From Ichthyophis bannanicus (taxonomy: Eukaryota; Chordata; Amphibia; Gymnophiona; Ichthyophiidae), in contig CM066034.1 in assembly GCA_033557465.1 (NCBI GenBank), positions 410,294,159 through 410,358,158 of the forward strand: DNA of 64,000 nucleotides, written 5' to 3'. Positions 1 to 9,442 of this stretch are shown here, one piece after another. Numbering within the stretch: the stretch's first letter is position 1; each line of letters begins with the position of its first letter. The position numbers and the translations under genes were made by a program. The notes under the pieces are model-generated. The model ran no database searches and was not told the DNA's origin. It saw only the letters and a list, made by a program, of their open reading frames with translations.

Positions 1-468
1 GATGCTGGCGGAGCGCTGGAGGGCCAGGGGTTCTGTGAAACGGTGGTCTACCTTTCTGCTGATCTGGGAACCTTATATCCAGACTCTGGGCCCTCGTTGC
101 CGGAGTGACATTGTGAATGTAGGACCCTAAGGCCTGGCCTACTGGGTGGGAGGGACGACCTGGTACTTGTTGAGAGGGCTGCGGTGCTGCGGAGTTCGGG
201 GTGCGAGGACGGGGAGGGGGGGTGGGGGGGGAAGGAGAAGGGGGGGGGGGGTTGTTCTGAATACTGGAAACAAAAAAAAGGGGGAAAAACTGTTTAACCA
301 TATATGCCTTTTATCTTTTTCCGTCTGAACTTACGATGGCGACAAAACTGTTTATTGTCTTGGCCCCAGAGGAGATAAGACACCACTCCTCGGTGGCTCC
401 TTGTTACATTTTATTGTATGTTTTGTTTGCTATTGGTTAATAAATAAAACTTTCAAAAAAAAAAAAAA
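1..468 (+). mobile_element. L1-type LINE, 3' end (runs off the left edge)
   Basis: This is the last part of an L1-like non-LTR retrotransposon. It contains the C-terminus of ORF2 (to 130), then a 3' UTR with a strongly G-rich stretch at about 210-250, an AATAAA signal at 443-448 and an A-tract at 455-468. DIRS recombinase sequence resumes in frame directly after the A-tract, at 469, so the L1 landed inside that older element. The target duplication cannot be tested because the 5' side lies outside the window. Confidence 0.75.
2..130 (+). pseudogene. L1 ORF2 protein, C-terminal tail (partial)
   Basis: The frame beginning at base 2 reads through RWSTFLLIWEPYIQ to a TAA at 128-130. The tryptophan- and leucine-rich end of L1 ORF2 (endonuclease/reverse transcriptase) in fish and amphibians has this character. 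Only about 42 residues lie in the window, so no catalytic domain can be judged. The position immediately before a G-rich 3' UTR and an A-tract supports the call. Confidence is moderate because the assignment rests on a short tail plus the 3' UTR layout. Confidence 0.6.
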
Positions 469-1302
469 GTACAAATAGCGGCGCTTGCCTGTTTTCGAGG
501 TACGGTGCAACGTCGTCGCCTTTCCGCACATCCGGATGTGCATCGTTTTTTACAAGCAGCAAAAATTATCCGTCCCCCTGTTTGTTCTATTGTGCCTCCT
601 TGGGACTTGAATGTGGTTTTGGAAGCATTTTCTCACTCTCCTTTGACGTCCCTCTGCTCGCAGCAACTCCGGGAGTGTTCTTGGAAGACGGCTTTCCTGG
701 TCGCCTTGTGTTCGGAGCGTCGGATTTCGGATTTGCAAGCCTTGTCTTGTCGGGAACCTTATTTGCAGTTTCTTCCCGAACGGGTTTTGCTGCGCACTGT
801 TCCTTCATTTTTGCCGAAGGTGCTGTCATCTTTTCACGTTAACCAATCGGTAGCGTTGCCTGTTTTTTCGGTTTCCTCCACTTCTCCTATGGACCGGGCG
901 CTCAGGCATTTAGATCTTGCTCGGGTTCTCAAAACCTACCTTCGGATTTCGCAGTCTATTCGGAAGACGGATAGGCTCTTTGTCCAGTTCAGTGGTCCTC
1001 GAAAGGGTCTCGCGGCCTCTTAGTCCACCATTGCCCGGTGGGTCCGCAAAGCCATTACCGAAGCATACTCTATCCGCGGTCTGTCGCTGTCGGCGACGTT
1101 ACAAGCTCATTCCACTCGGGCTCAAGCAACTTCCTGGGCGGAGTTCGCTTTTGTTCCGCCGGTTGATATTTGCAGAGCAGCAACGTGGTCTTCCTTGCAT
1201 GCATTTGCAAAGCATTACCGCTTAGATGTTCAAGCCCGGGACGATGCTAAGGTGGGGGCTGCGGCTCTTATCTCAGGTTTGGCGGGCCCCTCCCGGATTT
1301 AG
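469..1302 (+). pseudogene. DIRS tyrosine recombinase (copy A1), 5'-truncated, one stop
   Basis: In DIRS elements this enzyme recombines the circular DNA copy into the genome by a topoisomerase-like, tyrosine-linked reaction, instead of using a DDE integrase. The frame from 469 reads AALACFRGTVQRRRL, then the first catalytic arginine in ERRISDLQALSC, the HxxR box as HSTR, and ICRAATWSSLHAFAKHYRLD, whose HxY holds the catalytic tyrosine. It ends at TAG 1300-1302. A TAG at 1021-1023 interrupts it; the frame continues directly after it, so this is one gene with a nonsense change. The N-terminal third is missing because of the L1 insertion. Assignment to the DIRS YR family is secure; the copy is inactive. 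Confidence 0.88.
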
Positions 1303-1320
1303 GTACTGCTTTGGTACTGC

Positions 1321-1430
1321 CCTACCTTTCCCTGGACTGGCCCGGAGAAATGATAAGGAAAACGAAATTAGGTCTTACCTGCTAATTGTCTTTCCTTGAA
1401 CTTTCTCCGGGCCAGTCCAGGGTCCCACCC
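1321..1430. repeat. Internal complementary region (ICR) of DIRS A1
   Basis: Two half-sites, ctggactggcccggagaaa and its near reverse complement, face each other around tcttacctgctaattgtct. The right half is the reverse complement of the element's right terminus at 1825-1895. In DIRS elements the ICR is complementary to the joined ends and serves as the bridge for circle formation. Confidence 0.8.
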
Positions 1431-1824
1431 TGGTGTTCAGCCGTTTGTCAGCGGTATTTATATATATATTTCTTTTTGGCATCTTCGAAGCATTTCATCT
1501 TCTCAGCGTCTTCGCTCCAGAGACACAACTTGGGGCTGGGCGCCTGCACTCAATGCCAAACTCGGATCGCTCTATAGTATCTACTATTGGGGGAAAAAAA
1601 AAAAAAAATCAATAGCATACAGGGGAAGTGTGTTCCTTGCTTCCTCGTTGTTCAAGAACTATAGATTGTTATCAGTTTTTCAAGGGTTAATCTACTCTTT
1701 TCAGTTTTTTCTCTTTAGTTGCTTTGACAGAAGGAGACTGATGGTTAGCCCTAAGGGGGAGTGGCTTCACCTCTCAGGAAAACTTGAAGCATTCAGTCCT
1801 CAGTTGCTATAGGGGATTGACAAC

Positions 1825-1895
1825 CCTACCTTTCCCTGGACTGGCCCGGAGAAAGTTCAAGGAAAGACAATTAGCAGGTAAGACCTAATTTCGTT
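1825..1895 (+). repeat. Right terminal repeat of DIRS A1
   Basis: It is the reverse complement of the second half of the ICR and ends in ttagcaggtaagacctaat. The last 25 bases carry a 5' splice-donor-like CAG/GTAAGA. The element boundary is placed where complementarity with the ICR stops. Confidence 0.78.
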
Positions 1896-2089
1896 TTTTG
1901 CTGGTTTTCAGTTCAGGAACTAGTGTTGGGTGTTATAATTTTTCTTTTGGATCTAGAAAATGATTCACCTCCTTAATGTGGACTTGTTCTAGGGTTTAGT
2001 GATATATATTGCTTTGTATTATTATGTACTTGTTTGAGTATTTACTCCTGTGATTTTCTTTGTAAATGTATAAATTTCAATAAAAAAAA
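1896..2089 (+). mobile_element. Probable L1-like LINE 3' tail
   Basis: An AT-rich stretch ends in a TTTCAATAAAAAAAAA-like tail at 2,078-2,089. It resembles the 3' UTR end of vertebrate L1 elements. It abuts DIRS A1 on the left and a gag fragment on the right, which suggests that A1 inserted into this LINE, and the LINE into the gag. No coding sequence supports this, so confidence is low. Confidence 0.35.
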
Positions 2090-2091
2090 AT

Positions 2092-2656
2092 CTCATCGTG
2101 CTTCCTGCTGACGGAGTTTGATGGCTTTAGTGGACATCTTTCTGCAAAGGCTGCAGGCCTCCGGGTCGTGGAAAGTCCCTAGACAGCAGAGGCAGCAATC
2201 GTGTGTCAGTGAGGGACATTTTTTGTGCACTTACCATACTTTTTAAAGCCGCTGGCCAATGGGGAAAAAAGTACCCAGCAAGGTTGAAGATCCAAGGGGC
2301 GGTTAGGAGAATAAAAGGTGCGAATCCATGCCAAGGCAAAAAAAAAAAAAAACAACCTACAAAAATGTATCTGAGCTGCAATGCTGGAGCAAGCGAGCTT
2401 GGAGGTGGGAAAGGAACTGGTTGCAACTGGAGAAAAAGGAACACTTTACTGAGAATTTAATCAACTTTTTCCAGGGAAATCCGACATGCCTGGTGGGCTC
2501 TGCGGAAAAAAGGAGACTGAGCAAGATGGCACCCTTGGGCGGGAAGGGGACCATGCATGCATGGTGGCATCTCCCAAAGGCTTTCTTTGAAAACTGGGGA
2601 GATGCTTCCGCGAGGGCTCGGTTGGCGCTGATGTCACCCATATGTGAGGACTAACT
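2092..2656 (-). mobile_element. DIRS lineage-2 fragment: left end plus start of gag
   Basis: Read on the minus strand, this starts at a left ITR (about 2,656; gggaacaagcaggaagtta, then tcacatatgggtgac), passes a 5' UTR and enters the gag N-terminus, where it is cut off at 2,092. The ITR matches the left ends of B1 and C. It sits directly beyond the right end of the minus-strand element at 2,657-6,932, so the order at the junction is right end then left end. The truncation coincides with the A-tract of the LINE tail at 2,089. Confidence 0.75.
2098..2262 (-). pseudogene. DIRS gag-like ORF1, N-terminal fragment
   Basis: The minus strand encodes SLTDTRLLPLLSRD, matching SLTDTHDCCLRCLGPDHD at the start of gag in copy B1. 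The zinc-knuckle cysteines have decayed. Only about 50 codons remain and the frame is disturbed. This protein would be the nucleic-acid-binding structural protein of the element. Homology is judged by eye against B1, 5 kb downstream. Confidence 0.6.
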
Positions 2657-2761
2657 TCCTGCTTGTTCCCGTAGAAAGCAAAGTTACTCATTTGTAACAG
2701 GTGTTTCTGTGGGGACAGCAGGAATAAGTCCTTACATATGGGTGACGTTGGCACCGACGGA
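2657..2761 (-). repeat. Right terminal repeat of the 2,657-6,932 DIRS
   Basis: Contains taacaggtgtttctgtggg and cttacatatgggtgacgt, matching the inverted ends of lineage-2 copies B1, F1 and F2. The terminal splice-donor-like motif seen in those copies is degenerate here (AAATGAGT on the minus strand). Confidence 0.7.
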
Positions 2762-2969
2762 GCCTGTACAGTAATCACACCCCAGCTTTCAAAGAAAGCC
2801 TTTGAGGAGTTGCACCACGTATACGTGGTCATCTTCCCAGCCCAAGGGTGACATCTTACCTCAGTATGATGACATAGCTTAATCAAGCATAAAAAAAAGA
2901 AAAGAAAAAAGCTCCACAGGGAGGAGGGAGGGCTGGGAGGACTGATTCCTGCTGTCCCTAGAGAACACC

Positions 2970-3030
2970 TATTACAGGTGAGCTTTCTCCGGGAGCAAGC
3001 AGAAAGTCAGTCCTTACATATGGGACTCCC
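2970..3030. repeat. ICR remnant of the 2,657-6,932 DIRS
   Basis: Holds attacaggtgagctttctcc and agtccttacatatgggac, a degenerate form of the joined complementary ends. It lies between the YR remnant and the right ITR, as expected for a DIRS ICR. Confidence 0.6.
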
Positions 3031-3033
3031 CAG

Positions 3034-4330
3034 CTACAGGCTACTGAAAAAACCTGTAAAAAGCCATGGGTGACCAAAAACAGGGAGCCATGAATGGTTG
3101 CAGGGAGCAATGAACAACCTCAAGTCCTGAGATGCAACCCGTGTCAAGGATGTAATCACCTCTCTGGTAGCCTGGATATAAGGGCCAGAGGGAGGGAGTT
3201 GCACTAATCCCCAAAGAGATGACGGAGTACTGCCTGGCCGAAGGTGCTGCCACCTCATGAGCTCTCCTCCAGGCAGTAATGAGCTGTGAAGGTATGGACT
3301 GAGGACCACGTGGTGGCCCAGCATATATCTTGCAGAGGACCCAAGTGCAGATGTGCTACAGAGGCTGCCATGGCGTGCACATTATAGGCTTTGATACGAT
3401 GCTCCAGGGAGAGTCCAGCCTGTTCATAGTCAGGAGAGATGCAATCTGCCACCAAGGTGGACAGGGTGCGCTTAGAGATGGCAATGCCAAATATATTCAG
3501 GTCACAGGAAATGCCCTCTTACAGTCAAGGGTATGGAGGGAGGCCTCCACCCAAGATGCATGAGGTCTAGAGAAGGTGGCGAGAACCACCTCCTGGATGA
3601 GATGAAACATAGATACCACTTTTGATAGAAACTTGGGATGTGTGCATAGTACCACCCTACTCCTGTGAAATCTGGGATACGACACGTGAGCCACCAGTGC
3701 CTGCAGCTCACTGACTCACTGGGCAGAGGTGAGCGTGACAGACAACTTTCCAGGAGAGGAATTTTGAGGTGAGCCGAAGCAAGCAGTTCAAAGGGAGGTG
3801 CCATAAGTTTCCCAAGAACCACATTCAGGTCCCATGCCTCCAGGGGCAGCCGGACCAGGGTCGCGACAGGAGACATCTCAAGAAGCAGCCCACAAGAGGA
3901 TGGACAGAGATGGATGCCCGTCCATTGGATGGTGATGTGCCATCAGGCATGATGGATTTGGACTTTAAGCCAGCATAAGAGAGGTGCAACAGGTACTGAA
4001 GTATCGACTGCAATGGTCATAAAAATGGGCTAAGGCTCTTGTCTGTGCACCACAGTGAAAACTGGCGCTACTTAGAGGCATACACCCGCATGGTGGAATC
4101 CTTGCGAGAAGCAAACGGAACATCCTCAACCTCTGTGTAAAGATGGAAGGGGGCCAGGCTATCAGTACCAGAGAGCGGAGGTTGGGGTGCAGGAGAGATC
4201 TGTACTCCTGCGATGTCGTCATGTCCAGATCGTAGCTCAGGGGAACAGAGGCCGCTCAAGAAAGCTGTAGCAGCAGCCGGAACCATGGCTGCCAGGGCCA
4301 GCGGGGAGCAATGAGGATCACCGTGGCCTG
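3034..4330 (-). pseudogene. DIRS tyrosine recombinase, heavily frameshifted
   Basis: Pieces of YR are readable in several minus-strand frames. EAWDLNVVLGKLMAPPFELL lies at about 3,800 and RVVLCTHPKFLSKVV at about 3,650. YNVHAMAASVAHL and DICWATTWSSVHTFTAHYCL lie at about 3,300-3,390. The last piece keeps the HxY catalytic tyrosine context, but ICRAATW has become ICWATTW and the HxxR arginine is replaced (VHAM). The N-terminal core-binding part is scattered at about 3,970-4,220. It is clearly a dead copy. The closest relatives in the window are the YRs of B1 and F2. Confidence 0.78.
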
Positions 4331-4399
4331 GTCAAGACTGAATCTTGAGCAGGGTTCATCAAACCAGCGGAGTGAGAGTTTATGCATACAATAAAAACT

Positions 4400-4935
4400 C
4401 CCTATCCATGGAAAGAGACATTGGACGTCACTTGGTCATGGGTCGGTATCCGGCAGCAAAAGTGAGAAAATAGTATTGCTGGAGTTGGAGAAGAGGTCCA
4501 TTGCCGGAGTTCCCCAATGCCGGAAGGGAGAGCAGACCACAGATGCCACTTGTGCAGTTGAAGGACCCTGCTGAGTCTGTCTGCCAGAACGTTCTTGTGT
4601 CCCAGGAGGTAGGCCGACCGAAAGAGCACGCCTCTCGTTGCGGCAAAGCTTCAGATGCGGACCGTCTCCCATCAGAGGAGGTACAAGTCCATGCCTCCCC
4701 TGCTTGTTGAGATAGAACATCGCCACCTGGTTGCCCATTTGGATGAGGACCACCTGGTTCAACAAGCAGCTCTGGAACACTCGAAGGGTGTTAGCCACCA
4801 CCAGGAGTTCAAGGAAGTTGATCTCATGTAGGCTTGTAGCCAAAGAAAGGCGGTGACCACCGTCAGGCACTTGGTGAACCCCCTTAGAGCGGTAGAACTT
4901 TGTATTGATCCTGTTTCGCTTCAAGACAGAACACT
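4400..4935 (-). pseudogene. DIRS RNase H and Dam-like region remnant
   Basis: Minus-strand frames give INFLELLVVANTLRVF and VVLIQMGNQVAMFYLNKQG, the glutamate and second aspartate regions of DIRS RNase H. The QTDNQ aspartate has become MGNQ. Further on, the sequence reaches HWGTPAMDLFSNSSN, the start of the Dam-like methyltransferase region that follows RNase H in DIRS elements. The RNase H N-terminus, with its TTDAS motif, is missing because of the same deletion that removed the RT palm. Confidence 0.72.
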
Positions 4936-5420
4936 AAGTATCGCCAATGGTGGGTATGGATAGGGATGAGTACAGGCATCCTTCAGATTCAGAGAGGCGA
5001 GCCAGTCAGCCTGCCTCAAAAGTGGAAGAATAGTGGCTAGAGAAGTCATCTTGAACTTTTCTCTCGATGTCTAGGTTGAACTCTCTGTGGTCAAGGATCA
5101 GTCGGAGGCCTCCCGTCTTTATGGGAATAAGGAAGAACTGGGAGTAGAAGCCCTGGTCGCATTCTGGTTGTGGCACAAACTATGGCACAATTGCAGAGTA
5201 GGGTTGCAATTTCTTCTGCCAGGAGGGGAAGGTGAAGGCAGGGGGGAACACTGCTTGGCAGAGGAGACCTCTGAGCGGGAGCAACCATGAAACAGTTTGT
5301 AACCCAAGGTAATGCTGCTGAGGACCCAGCAAACTGTAGTGATGGTCTGCCAGGCCTTCTGGAAGTGCTGGGTGTGGCCTCCTACTGGTAGATAGTCAAA
5401 AATTGGGGGCTGCCTTGGGC
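4936..5420 (-). pseudogene. DIRS reverse transcriptase, N-terminal half only
   Basis: The minus strand encodes WQTITTVCWVLSSITLGYKL (compare EQITAEQWTLSIIREGYKL in F2). It then encodes a decayed GFYSQFFLIPIKTGGLRLI fingers motif and remnants of the SLDLKDAYTHILIHP region. The YLDD catalytic loop and thumb are absent. The enzyme would copy the element RNA; this fragment cannot. Confidence 0.7.
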
Positions 5421-5899
5421 GGCTGCACTTAAGGCAGTCACAGGTTGTTTTGTGTCCCTTTGTCTGGGGCATTGAGCGTATGTAAGTTCAGGCTGAAGTT
5501 GTGGTGGAGGTCGAGAATAGGGCTGAAGGCACAGACTAGGGTAAAATTGTTGGAAATATTTGTAATTCTATGCCCTCTGGTACTGTGAGTATTGTGGACA
5601 GCAGGACTGGTGGGCTTTGACTTCTGAGACAACCACCTGCACCATAAATCTGAAAAGGCTAATCTCCTTGGCAGGGAGCGTTCACCAAGTGGTCATGACA
5701 ATCTTCTCGCAGACCAGAGACTCGGAGTCAAGCCATGTGATGGGGAAAGATGGAAAGTAGCAGTGGATCAGGGAAATGAGTCGAACGCGTCATAGGTAGC
5801 CCGAAGGATATGACATATGGACTCTTATAAATTATTTTTACGCATGTGCCTCCAGTGCTGGAATGGTAGCAGGGTCTGGCATCTGCGAGAGGTGGTCAT
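5421..5899 (-). other. Degenerate gag/RT junction of the DIRS copy
   Basis: No readable domain. By position on the minus strand this should hold the basic C-terminus of gag and the gag/RT overlap seen in B1 and F2, but the frames are too decayed to follow. Confidence 0.35.
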
Positions 5900-6930
5900 G
5901 ATACCATTGCAGGATTTTAAATTGGTGGGCTAGAATTTTTATGGATAACAATTCACTCAAAGGTGTTCCTGCCAACTGAATTCAATGTTTGCTGGTCTTT
6001 CCCTGGGGGAGTCTTGACATGTGACTTGGAGGACTTAGCTTTCTTAAACACCGCCTCAGAGACTACCGACTGATGAAGTTGCTGATGTTGGAACCCAGGT
6101 GCAGGCAAAACCTTGTACTTAAAGTCAAGACGACAAGCCATGGCATGGACTGATGCGGACATCTTCCAGACCAACACAAGGAGATCTTGCAAGACTTTGG
6201 AAACTGGTATAGCCAGAACTTCTTTAGGGGTGCAACAGGCCCACAAGAGAGATTGGAAATCCTTTTTGTTGGTGGGAGTCAGAGTCACTAAGAGCCAGCG
6301 CTCTGAAGACCTTCTGGAGAAATTTCGGGTAGGAAAAATCTTCAGGAGGTTCTTCTCCAAGTGGGTTATCTGAGGAAGAAGATGGCTCAACATCTCCCAA
6401 GAGAGAGGGCTCCATATCCCACTGGTATGAGTAAGAGGAAGTTGTGGTCGAGTAGGTACCCACTTCCAAAGGTTCAGGAGCCCTCTAGTCCACGAGGTTC
6501 CTGTGGAGCAACAGGTAGAGGTGGGTAAGAAGGGACCTCCGAAAATGGCAGCTGATCTACAGCTTCTATGTTTGTCTTGACTAGATTGTAAGCTCTGATG
6601 AGCAGGGACTGTCTCTTATATATGTTTGTACAGTGCTGCGTACGATTGGTAGCGCTATAGAAATGCTGAGGAGGAGGAGGGGCAGTTCCCAGCAAGGCTG
6701 CACTATCCTGGAAGAAACAGCATAACTGCAGTAGAGGTTCACTGGGGAAGGACAACGGGAGAGCTGAAGGAGATAAAGTTGGCATGGGATTCAACTGCTC
6801 TCTCACCCTCTTGGATCTATGGGAGGAAGCTTCTGACGAGTCTCCCTCCAACTTCCCCTTGTGCGGTTATGGGTCCTGGGAACTATGTGCACTTGCAGGG
6901 TCATCTTTGTGGCCGTGCTTAGATTTAGAT
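5900..6930 (-). pseudogene. DIRS gag-like ORF1 remnant
   Basis: Minus-strand protein at 6,393-5,953 includes VLVWKMSASVHAMACRLDFK and APGFQHQQLHQSVVSEAVFK. These align by eye with LLFRMWEAPASMQ...SPGFQKAQLPHHSMVVESAM in B1. The upstream piece, 6,851-6,474, contains a serine/proline-rich linker typical of these gags. An L2/MIR-like tail at 6,573-6,690 is embedded in it. The 5' end is cut by B1 at 6,933. Confidence 0.68.
6573..6690 (+). mobile_element. L2/MIR-like retroposon 3' tail
   Basis: Contains agattgtaagctctgatgag, cagggactgtctc, tgtttgtacagtgctgcgt and gcgctatagaaatgctga followed by short GAG repeats. This string is characteristic of the 3' ends of L2-related LINEs and their SINEs in vertebrates. 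It interrupts the minus-strand gag remnant. Confidence 0.6.
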
Positions 6931-6932
6931 TT

Positions 6933-6992
6933 TCTCCAGGACCAAGCAGGAAGTCAGTCCTCACATATGGGTGACGTCGGCGTCGACAGAGC
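6933..6992 (+). repeat. Left ITR of DIRS B1
   Basis: Starts tctccaggaccaagcagg, followed by tcctcacatatgggtgacg. It is inverted at 12,788-12,857 and complemented in the first half of the ICR at 12,498-12,540. Confidence 0.85.
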
Positions 6993-7337
6993 CCCCATGT
7001 GGAGCATTTCCCCAGCTTTCAAAGAAAGCCTTTGGGAATGCAGGCACGCATGCGCGGTCCCCTTCCCGCCCAAAGGTGCCATCTTGCTCAGTCTTCTTTT
7101 TTCTGCTGAGCCCTACGGACGCCTGTCCTTGTCACCCGTGAAAAAAGTTGATTTTTCTGCGTTGGATCGAGTTTTTTCTTCGGTTCGACGTTAGTTCCTT
7201 TCCCGCCTGGACTCGGTACACCGGTGCCGAGCCCTGATCTCTCTCTTCGTTTTTTGTCCTTAGAGACTGCGTTCGTGCCTTTTTTCTTTTCCCTGGCAGC
7301 CCAATTTTTTGATCTTGCAGTGGCCCTTTTTCCCCCG

Positions 7338-9442
7338 ATGGCTGCCAGTGGCTTTAAGAAGTATGATCGGTGCAAGAAACTCATGTCTCTCACCGACACA
7401 CATGACTGCTGCCTGCGGTGCCTAGGGCCAGACCATGATTCTACGGTCTGTAGCCCTTGTGGCAAAATGTCTTCCAAGGCATTACGGAGCCGTCAGCACC
7501 AGCGTGAGAGGATCTTCTCCGAATCTGCCTCTGGATGGGTCCGGACTTCGTCAGAGGCTTTGACGTCTCGGGAGTCTGACCCCGAGCATCATTGGGGCTC
7601 CTCTGAAAGGGAGTCCCCCTCGAGGGAGCATTGAAGGAAGAAGAAACCCGCGAGGGTGGCATCGGTGGACACTCTTGGCTCCTCGAGGGCCAGGTCGCAT
7701 AGCCCCGATCGCCGTCACGGGTCTTCGGAGTCGGAGAGGCCTGCAAAGCATCCTCGTGTAGAGTCGGAGGCCCCGAGTCACGTGAGTACTGTAGTCCTCG
7801 TGGACTCTCCTCCAGGGGAGCCGACGTCGGGCCCGATGCTGTCGGGGCCCGAGTCGGAGGCTGCTGGGTCTCCTGAGCTCGGACTCAGGTTGACGGCCTT
7901 GGAGAGCAGATTGTCTGCCTTCATGGAGCAGCAGCGGGCGCTGATCGCCAGTCTCACCGGCGCTTCTGCCCCGACCACCGGGACATAGATGTCGAAGTCG
8001 ACCCCGGAGGCCGAGCCGATCCTCGAGACCATGCGAACTCGAGTCGATCCTCGGCCGAGGTCACCCTCGGCCTCCCGTTCGGGACCGAGGTCGTTGACGC
8101 CGGTACCCTCGGCGTCCGAACGGATGGCGTCGGTGCCTGCCCACTCGGAGCCGCTCGATTCATCCTCGGAGGAATTGGCATGGGAAATGGAGGAGGAAGA
8201 GTCCCCTGACACCTTCTGGACTCGGTGCGTCCCTTCGGACTCACTGGGATCCGAGCCTCGGACAAGGTCCCCTCCGAAGTATACCCGGTTCTCGGATTTC
8301 CTAATAGAGGACAGGAACCTTGGGCCGGAAGGACTGGGGTTTCTAGTCCCACAGGTGCTGCTTGTGGTCTTGGGCAAGCCACTTAACCCTCCAAAGCCCA
8401 TGTTCCCTGTAAAATAGTTATCTCCAAGTTATAATGCCCTGTTCAATGTAATTTCAGTTTGTTCAATGTAAACAGCAGTGATGCAGAATAGCGCGGTATA
8501 TAAGAGAATGTAAGTAAATAAATAAAGCATTGGCATTCCCTGCGGATCCCGAGGAAGAGCCGAGGAGTTCGAGGCTCTGCAGTATGACTCTCCTCCCAAG
8601 GAGACCTTTACTGTCCCGGTTCCTCCGATGCTGGAGCGGTTGCTCTTCCGCATGTGGGAGGCGCCGGCCTCGATGCAGGTTCTAAGCAAGCGAGTTGATT
8701 CCATCTTTCGAATCTGCAAGAGCCCCGGGTTTCAAAAGGCACAGCTGCCGCACCACTCCATGGTTGTGGAATCGGCCATGCATCGCCTGAAGAGTCAGAA
8801 GATGCACTCCTTGGTGCCTCCCGGCAGGGAAGCCCAGAACCTGGATGCCCTCGGTAGAAAGTGCTTCCAGGGCTCTATGCTTGCTTGCCGTGTCCAGACC
8901 TACCAGCTGTACATGGGCATGTACCTTCGAGACCTGGCAAAGGAGATTGCCGGGTTCTCTGCTGGTCTGTCCGAGGAACCTTTGCAGAGGTTCAAGGCCT
9001 TGTCTTCTGGTATTCGAGAGTGCTTGAAGTTTATCTCTCGAGCAGCCTACGATGGATTTGAGGCTTCGGCCCGAGTAGCAGGAGTCAGCATCGGTGCACG
9101 CCGCCAGGCCTGGCTACAATCCTCGAGCCGTGGGTACAGGACAAGTTGGTCGATGTCCCTTGCCGAGGTGAAAACCTCTTTGGCAAGCCCATGGCCGAAA
9201 AGGCTGCGGAACTCAAGACCGAGACTCTTACCAGGACAAGGTTGTTGTCCAGGAAAACCTCTACCCCTTCTCAGAAGAAGAAGGGCTCGGGGAAAAAGGC
9301 CTTTTACCCGAGGAAGGACCACTGCCTACAAAACCTACCCTCACTACCAGGCCTCTGCAGCTCCCCCAACAGGGCCAGCAGGCCAAGGGGCAGGGTCAAG
9401 CCTTCTGCTCCGGCTCCTGCTCAGCAGGGTGGGGTTTTTTGA
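7338..9442 (+). pseudogene. DIRS gag-like ORF1 of B1 (stops, SINE insert, frameshift)
   Basis: Likely the nucleic-acid-binding structural protein. The start ATG 7338 is the first in the frame that leads into SLTDTHDCCLRCLGPDHDST, a perfect C-x2-C-x4-H-x4-C zinc knuckle at about residues 23-36. A TGA at 7632 and a TAG at 7986 interrupt it, but the frame continues through a serine/proline/acidic linker. A SINE interrupts at about 8,308-8,526. It resumes with PPMLERLLFRMWEAP (8,619), the conserved SPGFQKAQLPHHSMVVESAM block and GARRQAWLQ. It then shifts frame near 9,120 into KLVDVPCRGENLFGKPMAEK and a basic C-terminus ending in TGA 9440-9442. It overlaps the RT frame, as in F2. Confidence 0.8.
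8308..8526 (+). mobile_element. tRNA-derived SINE with L2-like tail, 5'-truncated
   Basis: The body (cttgggccggaaggactggg through cacttaaccctccaaag) and tail (gttcaatgtaaacagc, then gcggtatataagagaatg, then a TAAATAAATAAA run) match the reverse complement of 34,018-34,318. The tRNA-like head present there is missing here. It splits the gag of B1. Confidence 0.82.

Larger units (their letters stand above)
469..1895 (+). mobile_element. DIRS retrotransposon copy A1, 3' part
   Basis: This is the 3' part of a lineage-1 DIRS element. It has the tyrosine recombinase gene (469-1302), an internal complementary region (1321-1430) and the right terminal repeat (1825-1895). The 5' part is cut off by the L1 at 1-468. 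It is the same family as the composite element at 19,502-30,350: the recombinase, the ctggactggcccgg end motif and the terminal layout all agree. The 394 bases between ICR and right repeat are non-coding. Confidence 0.85.
2657..6932 (-). mobile_element. DIRS lineage-2 copy, minus strand, internally deleted
   Basis: Minus-strand order: gag remnant (about 6,930-5,900), RT N-terminal half (about 5,420-4,936), RNase H and Dam-like region (about 4,935-4,400), YR (about 4,330-3,034), ICR (2,970-3,030) and right ITR (2,657-2,761). All frames are broken. RT sequence around 4,930 jumps from the region before the YLDD core straight to the RNase H LLELR region, showing an internal deletion of the RT palm. 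Its 5' end is interrupted at 6,933 by the plus-strand element B1. Confidence 0.8.

Noticed and set aside
7778..8401. 207-codon minus-strand frame opposite B1 gag
   Set aside because: It is an antisense shadow of the GC-rich gag linker; the plus strand holds the recognisable gag frame.
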